From NCBI RefSeq assembly GCF_001746365.1, contig NZ_MJAJ01000013.1:103057-156233 (forward strand): a stretch of 53,177 nucleotides of DNA, in the 5' to 3' direction. Made by a program: the position numbers and the translations under genes. This stretch comes from Streptomyces sp. LUP30 (GTDB taxonomy: Bacteria > Actinomycetota > Actinomycetes > Streptomycetales > Streptomycetaceae). A model generated the notes under the pieces. The model ran no database searches, was not told where the DNA came from, and saw only the letters and a program-made list of their open reading frames with translations. Below, in pieces: positions 16,505 through 30,666 of this stretch (position 1 is the stretch's first letter; each line of letters opens with the position of its first letter).

Positions 16505-18484
16505 GTGGCTGACGTGCCTGCCGATCTTGCCGCAGTGTGGCCACGAGTACTGGAACAGCTCCTCGGTGAGGGCCGTAGCCAGGGCGTCGAGGTGAAGGAC
16601 GAGCACTGGATCCGGCGCTGCCAGCCGCTCGCGCTGGTGGCCGACACCGCCCTGCTCGCCGTCCCCAACGAATTCGCGAAGAACGTCCTCGAAGGACGTC
16701 TCGCCCCGATCGTCAGCGAGACGCTGAGCCGCGAGTGCGGACGCCCGATCCGCATCGCGATCACCGTCGACGACTCGGCGGGCGAGCCCCAGTCCCCGGC
16801 CCCGACGTCCATGTCGAACCCCGCCCGCCAGCAGCCGCGCTACGAGGAGCCCGAGCTCCCCGCCGGCCCCTACGAAGGGCAGGACGGACGGTACGACGCC
16901 CCGTACGAAAGCCAGTACGAGGGCTACGGCCGGCACCGCGCCGACCAGCTGCCCCCGACGCCGGGCGACCAGCTCCCCGGCTCGCGCCCGGACCAACTGC
17001 CCACCGCGCGCCCCACGTACCCCTCGGAGTACCAGCGCCCGGAGCCCGGCGCCTGGCCGCGGCCCCAGCAGGACGAGTACAGCTGGCAGCAGCAGCGGCT
17101 CGGCTTCCCGGAACGCGACCCCTACGCGTCGCCGTCCTCGCAGGACTCCTATGGCGGCCCCGCCGCCCAGGACCCGTACGCCTCGCCGTCGCAGGACTAC
17201 CGCCCGCAGTCGGCGGAGCGGCCGCCCTACGACCCGTCGCCGTACGAGCAGAAGCGCCCGGAGTACGACAAGCCCCGCTCCGACTACGACCAGCGCGACT
17301 CCGGCCGCCGGGACTTGTCCGACGCCTCGTCCGGGCCCGGCCATCCGCACCGCGGGGGTCCGGGTGGCCAGGGCGGACCGGGGCAGTCCGGCATGGGCGG
17401 GCCCGGACCGTCCGCCGGCCAGTCCTCGCCGACGCCCGGACCGGGTGAGCCGACCGCGCGCCTGAACCCGAAGTACCTGTTCGACACGTTCGTCATCGGC
17501 GCCTCCAACCGGTTCGCGCACGCGGCCGCCGTGGCCGTCGCCGAAGCACCCGCGAAGGCCTACAACCCCCTTTTCATCTACGGGGAGTCGGGCCTCGGCA
17601 AGACGCACCTGCTGCACGCCATCGGGCACTACGCGCGAAGCCTCTACCCGGGCACGCGGGTGCGCTACGTGAGCTCGGAGGAGTTCACCAACGAGTTCAT
17701 CAACTCCATCCGCGACGGCAAGGGCGACAGCTTCCGCAAGCGGTACCGCGAGATGGACATCCTCCTCGTGGACGACATCCAGTTCCTCGCGGACAAGGAG
17801 TCGACGCAGGAGGAGTTCTTCCACACCTTCAACACGCTGCACAACGCCAACAAGCAGATCGTGCTGTCCAGCGACCGGCCGCCGAAGCAGCTGGTCACCC
17901 TGGAGGACCGGCTGCGGAACCGTTTCGAGTGGGGCCTGATCACCGACGTCCAGCCGCCGGAGCTGGAGACGCGGATCGCGATCCTGCGCAAGAAGGCGGT
18001 GCAGGAGCAGCTCAACGCCCCGCCGGAGGTGCTGGAGTTCATCGCCTCGCGGATCTCGCGCAACATCCGTGAGCTGGAGGGCGCGCTGATCCGGGTGACG
18101 GCGTTCGCGTCGCTCAACCGGCAGCCCGTGGACCTGGGCCTGACGGAGATCGTCCTGAAGGACCTGATCCCCGGCGGCGACGACTCCACGCCGGAGATCA
18201 CCTCGACGGCCATCATGAGCGCGACCGCCGACTACTTCGGCCTCACCATCGAGGACCTGTGCGGCAGCTCGCGTGGCCGCCAGCTGGTCACGGCCCGGCA
18301 GATCGCCATGTACCTGTGCCGTGAGCTGACGGACCTGTCGCTGCCGAAGATCGGCGCGCTGTTCGGCGGCCGTGACCACACGACGGTCATGCACGCGGAC
18401 CGCAAGATCCGCAATCTGATGGCCGAGCGGCGCTCCATCTACAACCAGGTGACCGAGCTGACCAACCGCATCAAGAACGGCTGA
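16505..18484 (+). CDS. dnaA: Chromosomal replication initiator DnaA
   Basis: 659 residues, GTG start. Domain I occupies ~1-90. Domain II is greatly enlarged (~90-315), low-complexity, rich in Pro, Gln, Tyr, Arg and Asp, as in other Streptomyces DnaA proteins. Domain III starts at [20 protein letters not shown] and carries Walker [17 protein letters not shown] (~residue 359) and Walker [15 protein letters not shown] (~419). Domain IV ends with the DNA-binding signature [17 protein letters not shown]. It binds the DnaA boxes of the following oriC region and those in its own promoter. Divergent from rpmH. Confidence 0.98.
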   Translation: MADVPADLAAVWPRVLEQLLGEGRSQGVEVKDEHWIRRCQPLALVADTALLAVPNEFAKNVLEGRLAPIVSETLSRECGRPIRIAITVDDSAGEPQSPAPTSMSNPARQQPRYEEPELPAGPYEGQDGRYDAPYESQYEGYGRHRADQLPPTPGDQLPGSRPDQLPTARPTYPSEYQRPEPGAWPRPQQDEYSWQQQRLGFPERDPYASPSSQDSYGGPAAQDPYASPSQDYRPQSAERPPYDPSPYEQKRPEYDKPRSDYDQRDSGRRDLSDASSGPGHPHRGGPGGQGGPGQSGMGGPGPSAGQSSPTPGPGEPTARLNPKYLFDTFVIGASNRFAHAAAVAVAEAPAKAYNPLFIYGESGLGKTHLLHAIGHYARSLYPGTRVRYVSSEEFTNEFINSIRDGKGDSFRKRYREMDILLVDDIQFLADKESTQEEFFHTFNTLHNANKQIVLSSDRPPKQLVTLEDRLRNRFEWGLITDVQPPELETRIAILRKKAVQEQLNAPPEVLEFIASRISRNIRELEGALIRVTAFASLNRQPVDLGLTEIVLKDLIPGGDDSTPEITSTAIMSATADYFGLTIEDLCGSSRGRQLVTARQIAMYLCRELTDLSLPKIGALFGGRDHTTVMHADRKIRNLMAERRSIYNQVTELTNRIKNG

Positions 18485-18526
18485 CGGCGCGCCGCAGAGC
18501 GCGGCCCGCAGCGTCCCGGCGCCGGA

Positions 18527-18561
18527 GAGGGCGTCCCCGGAGGTGTTCCGGGGACGCCCTC
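18527..18561 (+). terminator. dnaA terminator
   Basis: Perfect 15-bp stem (GAGGGCGTCCCCGGA / TCCGGGGACGCCCTC) with a GGTGT loop, 43 bp after the dnaA stop, followed by CGTCGTTTCC. Confidence 0.85.
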
Positions 18562-18651
18562 CGTCGTTTCCACGCCCGCCGGCGGCAGGCCCGCCACGGG
18601 CCACCACGGCCCACGAGGCCGAGGCAAGGGGCCGGTGGAAGAACCCCGACG

Positions 18652-18725
18652 GGAGGGCCGAGGGGAGACCGGTAGAGGGCCGACGGGAGACCGGTGGAGG
18701 GCCTGCGGAGGGCCGGCGGGGCCCG
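18652..18725. repeat. G-rich imperfect direct repeats before oriC
   Basis: The motif GGGAGACCGGTAGAGGGCC and its near copy GGGAGACCGGTGGAGGGCC recur with a period of about 21 bp, flanked by further GGAGGGCC units. Low complexity; no gene seen in 18562-18835. Confidence 0.6.
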
Positions 18726-18835
18726 CCGCAGGGGGTCCTCGGGGCTCGTACGGGCCCGATGCGGGCCGCGCGGCGGTCGTACAGGGGTCGCTCGCAGCTC
18801 ACCCGGTGTTCGATTAACAGGCCGGGTTACGGCCG

Positions 18836-19408
18836 CCCTCCACAGATTCGGTGACTTTTTCCCGTCCACACCCTGGGGACTGCGAAGTTGTCCAGACTGT
18901 GTCCACAGGCGTCTGCGGTGCGGGACGATCGAGGCAGGTCAACCGGCTGTGGATTCGTGGACAAAGGTTTTCCACAGCCTGTGGACGAAGAAATGATCCA
19001 CAGGCTGTGCACGGAGTTGTCCACCGGCAACCCACAGGCTGGAGCCCGTTGTCCCCAGCGATCCCCGGCTTCTCCACATGTCTGTCCACTGTTCGGCAAC
19101 GCGACGCGCCTCCTCACCGCGTCGAGTGAAAGGCGTCACACGAAGTTGCCGAGGTGGCCTGTGGGAAAGACGACGAAACCTGGGGACGACGCTGGGGACA
19201 AGTCGCCCCTCCCTGTGCACGGAGTGTGCAGAACTTTCCGTTCTCCACAGAAGGGCCTGGTTATCCACCGGCTCCACCCACAGGGTCGGTGGATAAAATA
19301 TCGCCCCTGAGCTGGGAAAACGGGGTTATCCACGGTATCCACAGGCCCTACTACTACTGACAACTAGAGAGAGCGAGGAATCCGTTTCGAAGTGGGTCCT
19401 GTGCACAA
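18836..19408. other. oriC: Chromosomal replication origin oriC (DnaA-box array)
   Basis: About 20 DnaA-box-like 9-mers in 570 bp between dnaA and dnaN. Plus orientation: 18836, 18862 (CCGTCCACA), 18888, 18899, 18968 (TTTTCCACA), 18994, 19017 (TTGTCCACC), 19049 (TTGTCCCCA), 19070, 19082, 19241 (TTCTCCACA), 19261, 19326 (TTATCCACG), 19335. Minus orientation: 18956 (TTGTCCACG), 18980 (TCGTCCACA), 19181, 19193 (TTGTCCCCA), 19288 (TTATCCACC), 19400. This matches the known Streptomyces oriC, with 19 boxes in two orientations. The most AT-rich stretch is GGATAAAATATC at 19291-19302, a candidate unwinding site. No gene is present. Confidence 0.95.
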
Positions 19409-19444
19409 CTCGCTGTTCGGCGTCCGGCTGCCCCTCGTCACGAC

Positions 19445-19472
19445 TTGACCCCGAGGGGCACCGACTGACAGT
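19445..19472 (+). promoter_or_regulatory. Candidate dnaN promoter
   Basis: TTGACC (19445-19450) and GACAGT (19467-19472) with a 16-bp spacer, about 120 bp upstream of the dnaN start. The -10 is a weak match. Confidence 0.35.
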
Positions 19473-19589
19473 GCGGTGCGTCAGACTGGTCCCCGATGGT
19501 CCTTCCCCTCACCGGGGCCGACCACACCGAGACAGACGACGAAGGCCAGGCAGGGCGAGAAGCGCCGGCAACAGCAGGAGGCGGCAAGA

Positions 19590-20720
19590 GTGAAGATCCG
19601 GGTGGAACGCGACGTACTCGCGGAGGCCGTGGCCTGGGCGGCGCGCAGCCTCCCGGCCCGTCCGCCGGCGCCGGTCCTCGCCGGCCTACTGCTGAAGGCC
19701 GAGGACGGCCAGCTGAGCCTGTCGAGTTTCGACTACGAGGTCTCCGCGCGCGTCTCCGTGGAGACCGAGGTCGAGGAGGAGGGCACCGTCCTCGTCTCGG
19801 GCCGCCTGCTCGCGGACATCTGCCGCGCCCTGCCCAACCGCCCGGTGGAGATCTCCACAGACGGTGTACGGGCGACGGTGGTCTGCGGCTCCTCGCGCTT
19901 CACCCTCCACACCCTGCCCGTGGAGGAGTACCCGTCGCTGCCGCAGATGCCGAACGCGACGGGCACGGTCCCCGGTGACGTCTTCGCCTCCGCGGCCGCC
20001 CAGGTCGCCATCGCCGCCGGCCGTGACGACACGCTCCCCGTGCTCACCGGTGTGCGCATCGAGATCGAGGGCGACACCGTCACGCTGGCCTCCACCGACC
20101 GCTACCGCTTCGCGGTCCGCGAGTTCCTGTGGAAGCCGGAGAACCCGGAGGCCTCCGCGGTCGCCCTGGTGCCCGCCAAGACGCTCCTGGACACCGCCAA
20201 GGCGCTCACGAGCGGCGACAGCGTCATCCTGGCGCTGTCCGGCGGTGGCTCGGGCGAGGGCCTGATCGGCTTCGAGGGCGCGGGCCGGCGTACCACGACC
20301 CGCCTCCTGGAGGGCGACCTCCCGAAGTACCGCACGCTGTTCCCGACCGAGTTCAACTCCGTCGCCGTGATCGAGACGGCCCCCTTCGTGGAAGCCGTCA
20401 AGCGCGTGGCCCTGGTCGCCGAGCGCAACACCCCGGTGCGGCTCAGCTTCGAGCAGGGCGTGCTCATCCTGGAGGCCGGCTCCAGTGACGACGCACAGGC
20501 TGTGGAGAGGGTCGACGCGCAGCTGGAGGGCGACGACATCTCGATCGCCTTCAACCCGACCTTCCTGCTGGACGGCCTGAGCGCCATCGACTCTCCCGTC
20601 GCCCAGCTGTCGTTCACGACGTCCACCAAGCCCGCGCTGCTCAGCGGCAAGCCGGCCCTGGACGCGGAGGCGGACGACGCCTACAAGTACCTGATCATGC
20701 CGGTGCGGCTCAGCGGCTGA
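19590..20720 (+). CDS. dnaN: DNA polymerase III beta clamp
   Basis: 376 residues from the GTG at 19590, which has GGAGG 8 bp upstream; the frame is open further upstream but that part lacks the family sequence. It begins MKIRVERDVLAEAVAWAARS and shows the three-fold clamp architecture, including SSFDYEVSARVS, GRLLADICRALPNRPVEI, STDRYRFAVREFLW and FPTEFNSVAVIE, closing with the canonical YKYLIMPVRLSG. The ring tethers the replicative polymerase to DNA. Flanked by oriC and gnd. Confidence 0.98.
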   Translation: MKIRVERDVLAEAVAWAARSLPARPPAPVLAGLLLKAEDGQLSLSSFDYEVSARVSVETEVEEEGTVLVSGRLLADICRALPNRPVEISTDGVRATVVCGSSRFTLHTLPVEEYPSLPQMPNATGTVPGDVFASAAAQVAIAAGRDDTLPVLTGVRIEIEGDTVTLASTDRYRFAVREFLWKPENPEASAVALVPAKTLLDTAKALTSGDSVILALSGGGSGEGLIGFEGAGRRTTTRLLEGDLPKYRTLFPTEFNSVAVIETAPFVEAVKRVALVAERNTPVRLSFEQGVLILEAGSSDDAQAVERVDAQLEGDDISIAFNPTFLLDGLSAIDSPVAQLSFTTSTKPALLSGKPALDAEADDAYKYLIMPVRLSG

Positions 20721-20745
20721 CCGGCTCCTGCGTCGGCGTCGGAGG

Positions 20746-20788
20746 TCGTCCACAGGCTGTGCCCGAGGGGCCCCCGGTCTGTGGACGA
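20746..20788. promoter_or_regulatory. Inverted pair of DnaA-type boxes after dnaN
   Basis: TCGTCCACA (20746-20754) and TGTGGACGA (20780-20788) are exact inverted copies 25 bp apart, and CAG/CTG extends the symmetry on the inside. They could bind DnaA, or as RNA form the dnaN terminator. Confidence 0.6.
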
Positions 20789-20922
20789 AGCCGCAGGTGA
20801 GCGGCGGGATGGGCAGTACGTCTGAGCGCGTATGCCCACAGGTGTGCGTGACGGTCCGGGTTTAGGCTCGGACGTGGGCACGAGGTGCCCCACACGCCAC
20901 ACAGCGACCTAAGGAACAACTG

Positions 20923-21798
20923 ATGGAGCTCGGTCTCGTCGGCCTCGGCAAGATGGGCGGCAACATGCGCGAGCGGATCCGCCGCGCCGGCCACACCGTC
21001 GTCGGATACGACCGCAACCCGGACCTCGCCGACGTCCACAGCCTCGAAGAGCTCGTGGGCAAGCTCAAGGGCCCGCGCGTGGTCTGGGTGATGGTCCCGG
21101 CCGGCGCCGCCACCCAGTCGACCGTCGACGAACTCGCCGAGCTGCTGGAGCCGGGCGACGTCGTCGTCGACGGCGGCAACTCCCGCTGGACGGACGACGA
21201 GAAGCACGCCGAGGAGCTCGCCGCCAAGGGCATCGGCTTCGTCGACTGCGGCGTCTCCGGCGGCGTCTGGGGCCTGGAGAACGGCTACGCGCTGATGTAC
21301 GGCGGCGAGGCGGAGCACGTCGCCACGGTGCAGCCGGTCTTCGACGCGCTCAAGCCCGAGGGCGACTTCGGCGCGGTGCACGCCGGCAAGGTCGGCGCCG
21401 GCCACTTCGCCAAGATGGTCCACAACGGCATCGAGTACGCCATGATGCAGGCCTACGCCGAGGGCTGGGAGCTGCTGGAGAAGGTCGACTCGGTCACGGA
21501 CGTGCGCGAGGTCTTCCGCTCCTGGCAGGAGGGCACGGTCATCCGTTCCTGGCTGCTGGACCTGGCCGTCAACGCCCTCGACGAGGACGAACACCTGGAC
21601 AGGCTGCGCGGCTTCGCCCAGGACTCCGGCGAGGGCCGGTGGACCGTGGAGGCCGCCATCGACAACGCCGTGCCGCTGCCCGCGATCACGGCCTCGCTGT
21701 TCGCCCGGTTCGCCTCCCGTCAGGACGACTCACCGCAGATGAAGATGATCGCGGCGCTGCGCAACCAGTTCGGCGGCCACGCGGTCGAGAAGAAGTAA
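20923..21798 (+). CDS. gnd: 6-phosphogluconate dehydrogenase, short NAD-type
   Basis: 291 residues, much shorter than the ~470-residue dimeric NADP enzyme, so it belongs to the short (YqeC/GntZ-like) class that usually prefers NAD. It has the nucleotide-binding [19 protein letters not shown], the substrate loop [20 protein letters not shown] and the catalytic [19 protein letters not shown]. It decarboxylates 6-phosphogluconate to ribulose 5-phosphate. ATG start follows CTAAGGAACAACTG. A gnd gene between dnaN and recF is characteristic of actinobacteria; its link with replication genes is unexplained. Confidence 0.93.
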   Translation: MELGLVGLGKMGGNMRERIRRAGHTVVGYDRNPDLADVHSLEELVGKLKGPRVVWVMVPAGAATQSTVDELAELLEPGDVVVDGGNSRWTDDEKHAEELAAKGIGFVDCGVSGGVWGLENGYALMYGGEAEHVATVQPVFDALKPEGDFGAVHAGKVGAGHFAKMVHNGIEYAMMQAYAEGWELLEKVDSVTDVREVFRSWQEGTVIRSWLLDLAVNALDEDEHLDRLRGFAQDSGEGRWTVEAAIDNAVPLPAITASLFARFASRQDDSPQMKMIAALRNQFGGHAVEKK

Positions 21799-21850
21799 TC
21801 CACAGGGTCGCCCCGCGATCCACAACCCTGGGGGAGGTCGGGACACGACC

Positions 21851-22972
21851 ATGCACGTCACGCATCTGTCGCTGGCCGACTTCCGCTCGTACGCCCGGGT
21901 CGAAGTGCCGCTCGACCCGGGCGTCACCGCTTTCGTGGGACCCAACGGGCAGGGCAAGACCAACCTCGTCGAGGCCGTGGGCTATCTCGCCACCCTCGGC
22001 AGCCACCGGGTCGCCTCGGACGCGCCCCTGGTGCGGCTGGGCGCCGACCGCGCGATCGTGCGGGCGCAGGTCAGACAGGGCGAGCGGCAGCAGCTGATCG
22101 AGCTGGAACTGAACCCGGGCCGGGCCAACCGGGCTCGTATCAACCGCTCTTCGCAGGTCAAGCCACGTGACGTGCTGGGCATCGTACGGACGGTGCTGTT
22201 CGCGCCCGAGGACCTCGCGTTGGTCAAGGGCGACCCGGGTGAGCGGCGCCGGTTCCTCGACGAGCTGATCACCGCGCGCTCCCCGCGGATGGCGGGGGTC
22301 CGCTCGGACTACGAACGGGTGCTCAAGCAGCGCAACACCCTGCTCAAGTCGGCGGCGCTGGCCCGCCGGCACGGCGGCCGTTCCATGGATCTGTCCACGC
22401 TGGACGTGTGGGACCAGCATCTCGCGCGCGTGGGCGCGGAGTTGCTCGCCCAGCGGCTCGACCTGGTGGCCGCGATCCAGCCGCTCGCCGACAAGGCGTA
22501 CGAGCAGCTCGCGCCGGGGGGCGGTCCCGTGGCCCTGGAGTACAAGCCGTCCGCGCCGGGCGAGGCGCACACGCGCGAGGACCTCTACGCGCAGTTGACG
22601 GCGGCGCTCGCGGAGGCGCGCAAGCAGGAGATCGAGCGGGGTGTGACGCTCGTGGGGCCGCACCGGGACGACCTGACGCTCAAGCTGGGTCAACTGCCCG
22701 CCAAGGGGTACGCCTCGCACGGGGAGTCCTGGTCGTACGCCCTGGCGCTGCGGCTGGCCTCGTACGACCTGCTGCGGGCGGAGGGCAACGAGCCGGTGCT
22801 GGTCCTGGACGACGTCTTCGCCGAGCTGGACGCCCGTCGCCGGGAGCGGCTGGCGGAGCTGGTGGCGCCCGGCGAGCAGGTGCTGGTGACCGCGGCGGTC
22901 GAGGACGACGTGCCGGGTGTGCTCGCGGGGGCGCGCTATGCCGTGTCCGAAGGGGCGGTGGAGCGCGTATGA
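21851..22972 (+). CDS. recF: DNA replication and repair protein RecF
   Basis: 373 residues. It begins [19 protein letters not shown], with Walker [20 protein letters not shown] (~residues 29-47), the RecF-specific [20 protein letters not shown], and the ABC-type Walker [20 protein letters not shown] near the C-terminus. It loads RecA at gapped DNA with RecO and RecR. Its stop overlaps the ATG of the DciA gene (ATGA). Confidence 0.97.
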   Translation: MHVTHLSLADFRSYARVEVPLDPGVTAFVGPNGQGKTNLVEAVGYLATLGSHRVASDAPLVRLGADRAIVRAQVRQGERQQLIELELNPGRANRARINRSSQVKPRDVLGIVRTVLFAPEDLALVKGDPGERRRFLDELITARSPRMAGVRSDYERVLKQRNTLLKSAALARRHGGRSMDLSTLDVWDQHLARVGAELLAQRLDLVAAIQPLADKAYEQLAPGGGPVALEYKPSAPGEAHTREDLYAQLTAALAEARKQEIERGVTLVGPHRDDLTLKLGQLPAKGYASHGESWSYALALRLASYDLLRAEGNEPVLVLDDVFAELDARRRERLAELVAPGEQVLVTAAVEDDVPGVLAGARYAVSEGAVERV

Positions 22973-23505
22973 GCGGCGACGAGCCCGCTGCGAAGCGGGC
23001 GCCGGAGCCGTCCGGCGTCGATCTCGCGCGCGTGGCGCTCAGGGCGGCGCGGGAGCAGGCACGCGCGCGTGGGGACGCGGCGCAGCAGAAGAAGCAGGCC
23101 CGGCGCGGGGGCGGCCTGCGCTCCGGCGCGGGCGCGGACGGCCGCGACCCCCTGGCGCTGGGCGCCGCGATCAACCGGCTGCTCACCGAACGGGGCTGGG
23201 AGGCGCCGGCCGCGGTGGGCGGTGTGATGGGCCGGTGGCCGCAGATCGTCGGCGAGGACGTGGCCAAGCACTGTGTGCCGGAGAGGTACGACGAGGAGGA
23301 GCGGGCGCTGATCGTGCGCTGCGACTCCACGGCGTGGGCGACGAACCTGCGGCTGCTCGCGCCGACGCTCGTGGCGCGGCTCAACGAGGATCTGGGCCAT
23401 GGCACGGTCCGGGTGATCAAGGTCCTCGGCCCCGGTGGTCCCCAGCGTCGCTACGGCCCCCTGAGGGCCCCTGGAAGCACCGGTCCCGGCGATACCTACG
23501 GGTGA
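22969..23505 (+). CDS. dciA: DciA-type helicase-loading protein (DUF721)
   Basis: 178 residues; ATG at 22969 overlaps the recF stop. A basic, Ala/Arg-rich N-terminal ~65 residues precede the DUF721 core: [59 protein letters not shown] and [20 protein letters not shown]. DciA is the ancestral bacterial loader of the replicative helicase DnaB in species lacking DnaC/DnaI, in keeping with its place between recF and gyrB. Confidence 0.93.
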   Translation: MSGDEPAAKRAPEPSGVDLARVALRAAREQARARGDAAQQKKQARRGGGLRSGAGADGRDPLALGAAINRLLTERGWEAPAAVGGVMGRWPQIVGEDVAKHCVPERYDEEERALIVRCDSTAWATNLRLLAPTLVARLNEDLGHGTVRVIKVLGPGGPQRRYGPLRAPGSTGPGDTYG

Positions 23506-23525
23506 CGTGCATCACGTCTTCGTGC

Positions 23526-23563
23526 GGCCGGGCGGTCCCGTCGGGACGGCCCGGCCTTCTTTT
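23526..23563 (+). terminator. Terminator after dciA
   Basis: Stem GGCCGGGC / GCCCGGCC plus an inner GTCCC/GGGAC pair, followed by TTCTTTT: a classical intrinsic terminator 20 bp after the stop. Confidence 0.85.
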
Positions 23564-25967
<2,404 letters not shown>

Positions 25968-26009
25968 GTCGGTCTCAGCTGACCGCACCAGGAAGGATCC
26001 CCACCAGCA

Positions 26010-28604
<2,595 letters not shown>

Positions 28605-28622
28605 CACGAGGAGTGAGTCATC

Positions 28623-29417
28623 GTGAGCGGAGCCACGGGCGCCGGTACGTCTGCCGGTACGGACAAGAGCGGCGGCGGCCGTGGCTCCGCCGCGCCTGAG
28701 GGGGACGCGCGTACGACCGACGCGCGGGGCGCGGGGGGCGCCGAGGGTCGTGCGGCGGACACCCACACGACCCAGCTGAAGGCCATCAAGGCGCCCGTGG
28801 CCGGCTCGCCCTCCTCCCCCTCGCCCTCGACCGACACACAAGGCTCGAAGGGATCCCAGGGGGGAACCGTGACGGACACCCGAGGCTCACAGGCCAAGCA
28901 GCCCGAGGCGTCGCCGCTCCCCGGTGAGCGGCAGCCGCAGCAGCCCACCGGGCCCTACCACCCGCCGCAGGCCTACCCGCCGCAGGCGGCCCCGGCCACG
29001 GCCGGCGCGGTACGACGGCCCCGGACCGGCGCCCGCACCGCGCCCCGCGTCCGCAAGGCGCGGCTGCGCGTGGCCAAGGCCGACCCGTGGTCGGTCATGA
29101 AGGTCAGCTTCCTGCTCTCCATCGCCCTGGGCATCTGCACGATCGTCGCGGCCGCCGTGCTGTGGATGGTCATGGACGCGATGGGCGTCTTCTCGTCGGT
29201 CGGCGGCACGATCTCGGAGGCGACCGGTTCCAACGAGTCGAACGGCTTCGACCTCCAGTCGTTCCTGTCGCTCCCCCACGTCCTGATGTTCACGGCGATC
29301 ATCGCGGTCATCGACGTCGTCCTCGCGACGGCCCTGGCGACCCTCGGCGCGTTCATCTACAACCTCTCCGCGGGCTTCGTGGGCGGCGTCGAACTGACGC
29401 TGGCCGAGGACGAGTGA
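28623..29417 (+). CDS. DUF3566 membrane protein downstream of gyrA
   Basis: 264 residues, GTG start. Residues 1-~150 are disordered, rich in Gly, Pro, Gln, Thr and Arg. The C-terminal ~115 residues form the DUF3566 module: basic KARLRVAKADPWSVMKVSFL, membrane helix SIALGICTIVAAAVLWMVMD, a short exposed loop, and a second helix region HVLMFTAIIAVIDVVLATAL leading into ATLGAFIYNLSAGFVGGVEL. The pairing gyrA-DUF3566 is conserved across actinobacteria, including mycobacteria. Function unknown. Probably the last gene of the gyrBA transcript. Confidence 0.9.
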   Translation: MSGATGAGTSAGTDKSGGGRGSAAPEGDARTTDARGAGGAEGRAADTHTTQLKAIKAPVAGSPSSPSPSTDTQGSKGSQGGTVTDTRGSQAKQPEASPLPGERQPQQPTGPYHPPQAYPPQAAPATAGAVRRPRTGARTAPRVRKARLRVAKADPWSVMKVSFLLSIALGICTIVAAAVLWMVMDAMGVFSSVGGTISEATGSNESNGFDLQSFLSLPHVLMFTAIIAVIDVVLATALATLGAFIYNLSAGFVGGVELTLAEDE

Positions 29418-29471
29418 CCTGGCCGTTCCAGCGGCCGCGCACCCGCACCGAGAGCCCCGCGACTATCGATT

Positions 29472-29500
29472 TTGGGACTGCCCAGGTCGTGCGCTAATCT
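29472..29500 (+). promoter_or_regulatory. tRNA-Ile promoter
   Basis: TTGGGA (29472-29477) and TAATCT (29495-29500) with a 17-bp spacer, about 40 bp before the tRNA 5' end. Confidence 0.6.
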
Positions 29501-29540
29501 TCAGGAGTCAGCGCGCGGGACACACACCGCACAGCGCGGC

Positions 29541-29614
29541 GGGGCTATAGCTCAGTTGGTTAGAGCGCATCCCTGATAAGGATGAGGCCACAGGTTCAAA
29601 TCCTGTTAGCCCCA
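29541..29614 (+). tRNA. tRNA-Ile (anticodon GAT)
   Basis: Complete cloverleaf of 74 nt. Acceptor GGGGCTA pairs with TAGCCCC; D arm AGCTCAGTTGGTTAGAGC; anticodon loop CTGATAA gives GAT; T arm ACAGGTTCAAATCCTGT. CCA is not encoded. A strong terminator follows. Confidence 0.97.
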
Positions 29615-29626
29615 CATGCGAGAAGA

Positions 29627-29654
29627 CCCCCGGACCATCGGTCCGGGGGTTTTT
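29627..29654 (+). terminator. tRNA-Ile terminator
   Basis: CCCCCGGACC / GGTCCGGGGG perfect 10-bp stem with an ATC loop and a TTTTT tail. Confidence 0.93.
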
Positions 29655-29906
29655 GACATCCCCGGCGAGGCCGACGGTGGACGGGACGGGAGCCAGGGAC
29701 GGTGCTCCGGCCAGTGAGCGGGCGGGTGGAGCCGGCGGGCACGTCTCTCGCAGCCGGGGCAGGTGCGGTGACAGATCGCCAGGGTGCGATGATGAGCCGC
29801 TCCGACCGGGCTTCCGGCCCCTCGAAGCCTTCCGCGGGTCTACGCCCGCGGCGAACGGGGCCCTGATCCGGGCACCCTTCGCAGAACGTTCCCTGGGGAG
29901 GGACCC

Positions 29907-30581
29907 GTGACATTCAAGCGTGCCGTCACCGCTGCCGCTGTGACCGCGACAGCTGCCGTGCTCCTGGCCTCCGGAAGCGCCCACGCGTCCAGCATCAGCG
30001 ACTTCACCGCGAAGGCGACCTGCGACACCAGCACGGGCGAGGCCCGGGCCGCCGTCACGGTCACGGACAAGGACCCCTCCGGCACGCCCGCGGACATCAC
30101 CGTGCGGATACGGATGGCGGTCGGCAGCGATGGCGAGACCGTCGGCACCGGGCGCATCGAGCACCCCACCGCGGCCGGCGTGAGCACGACCGTCCTGGTG
30201 CCGTGGCTGCAGGGCTACCAATGGAACATCTACGTGACGGCGGGCGACGTCCACGAAGAGCTGTTGACGAACCTGCCGATCTCCCCGGACACCCCCTGCG
30301 TGGCCACCGCCTCCCACCCGTCCAACGCCCCGACCGGACCGTCCCCCTCGGCCTCTCCGAACGCCACCGCGACTCCCGCTCCTTCGGCCGCCGCGCCCGC
30401 GACCTCGACGTCCCCGGTCCCCTCGGCATCCGCGTCCTCGCCGGCCGCGGACCAGGGGCTCGCCGAGACCGGAGGCGGCGGCGACACCCCTCTCATCGTC
30501 GGATCGGCCGCCGTGGTGATCACGGCCGGTGCAGGCGTGCTGGTCGCGGTGCGACGCCGTACGGCAGCCGCACGGCACTGA
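29907..30581 (+). CDS. Exported surface protein with LAETG sortase motif
   Basis: 224 residues, GTG with GGGAGGGACCC upstream. It has a signal peptide at ~1-28 ending in SGSAHA, then a ~110-residue beta-rich domain with two cysteines, then a Ser/Pro/Ala/Thr wall-spanning region (~130-180). LAETG at residues 185-189 is followed by a Gly-rich spacer, a hydrophobic helix (PLIVGSAAVVITAGAGVLV) and the basic tail RRRTAAARH. LAxTG is the recognition motif of class E sortases, three of which are encoded 10-14 kb downstream. The mature domain is not recognised. A hairpin sharing the tRNA-Ile terminator core lies downstream. Confidence 0.85.
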   Translation: MTFKRAVTAAAVTATAAVLLASGSAHASSISDFTAKATCDTSTGEARAAVTVTDKDPSGTPADITVRIRMAVGSDGETVGTGRIEHPTAAGVSTTVLVPWLQGYQWNIYVTAGDVHEELLTNLPISPDTPCVATASHPSNAPTGPSPSASPNATATPAPSAAAPATSTSPVPSASASSPAADQGLAETGGGGDTPLIVGSAAVVITAGAGVLVAVRRRTAAARH

Positions 30582-30637
30582 CCGCCGACCGCCGACGGCC
30601 GGCGGCCCCGTCCCGCACGCGGGACCCGTACTCCTCG

Positions 30638-30666
30638 GGGCCCCCGGACCATCGGTCCGGGGGCCC
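30638..30666. terminator. Terminator after the LAETG protein gene
   Basis: Perfect 13-bp stem (GGGCCCCCGGACC / GGTCCGGGGGCCC), ATC loop. The central 23 bp are identical to the tRNA-Ile terminator 1 kb upstream. Confidence 0.85.

Noticed and set aside
16397..18802. An ~800-codon minus-strand frame opposite dnaA
   Set aside because: Same high-GC shadow effect; no domain, and it would cover the dnaA promoter.
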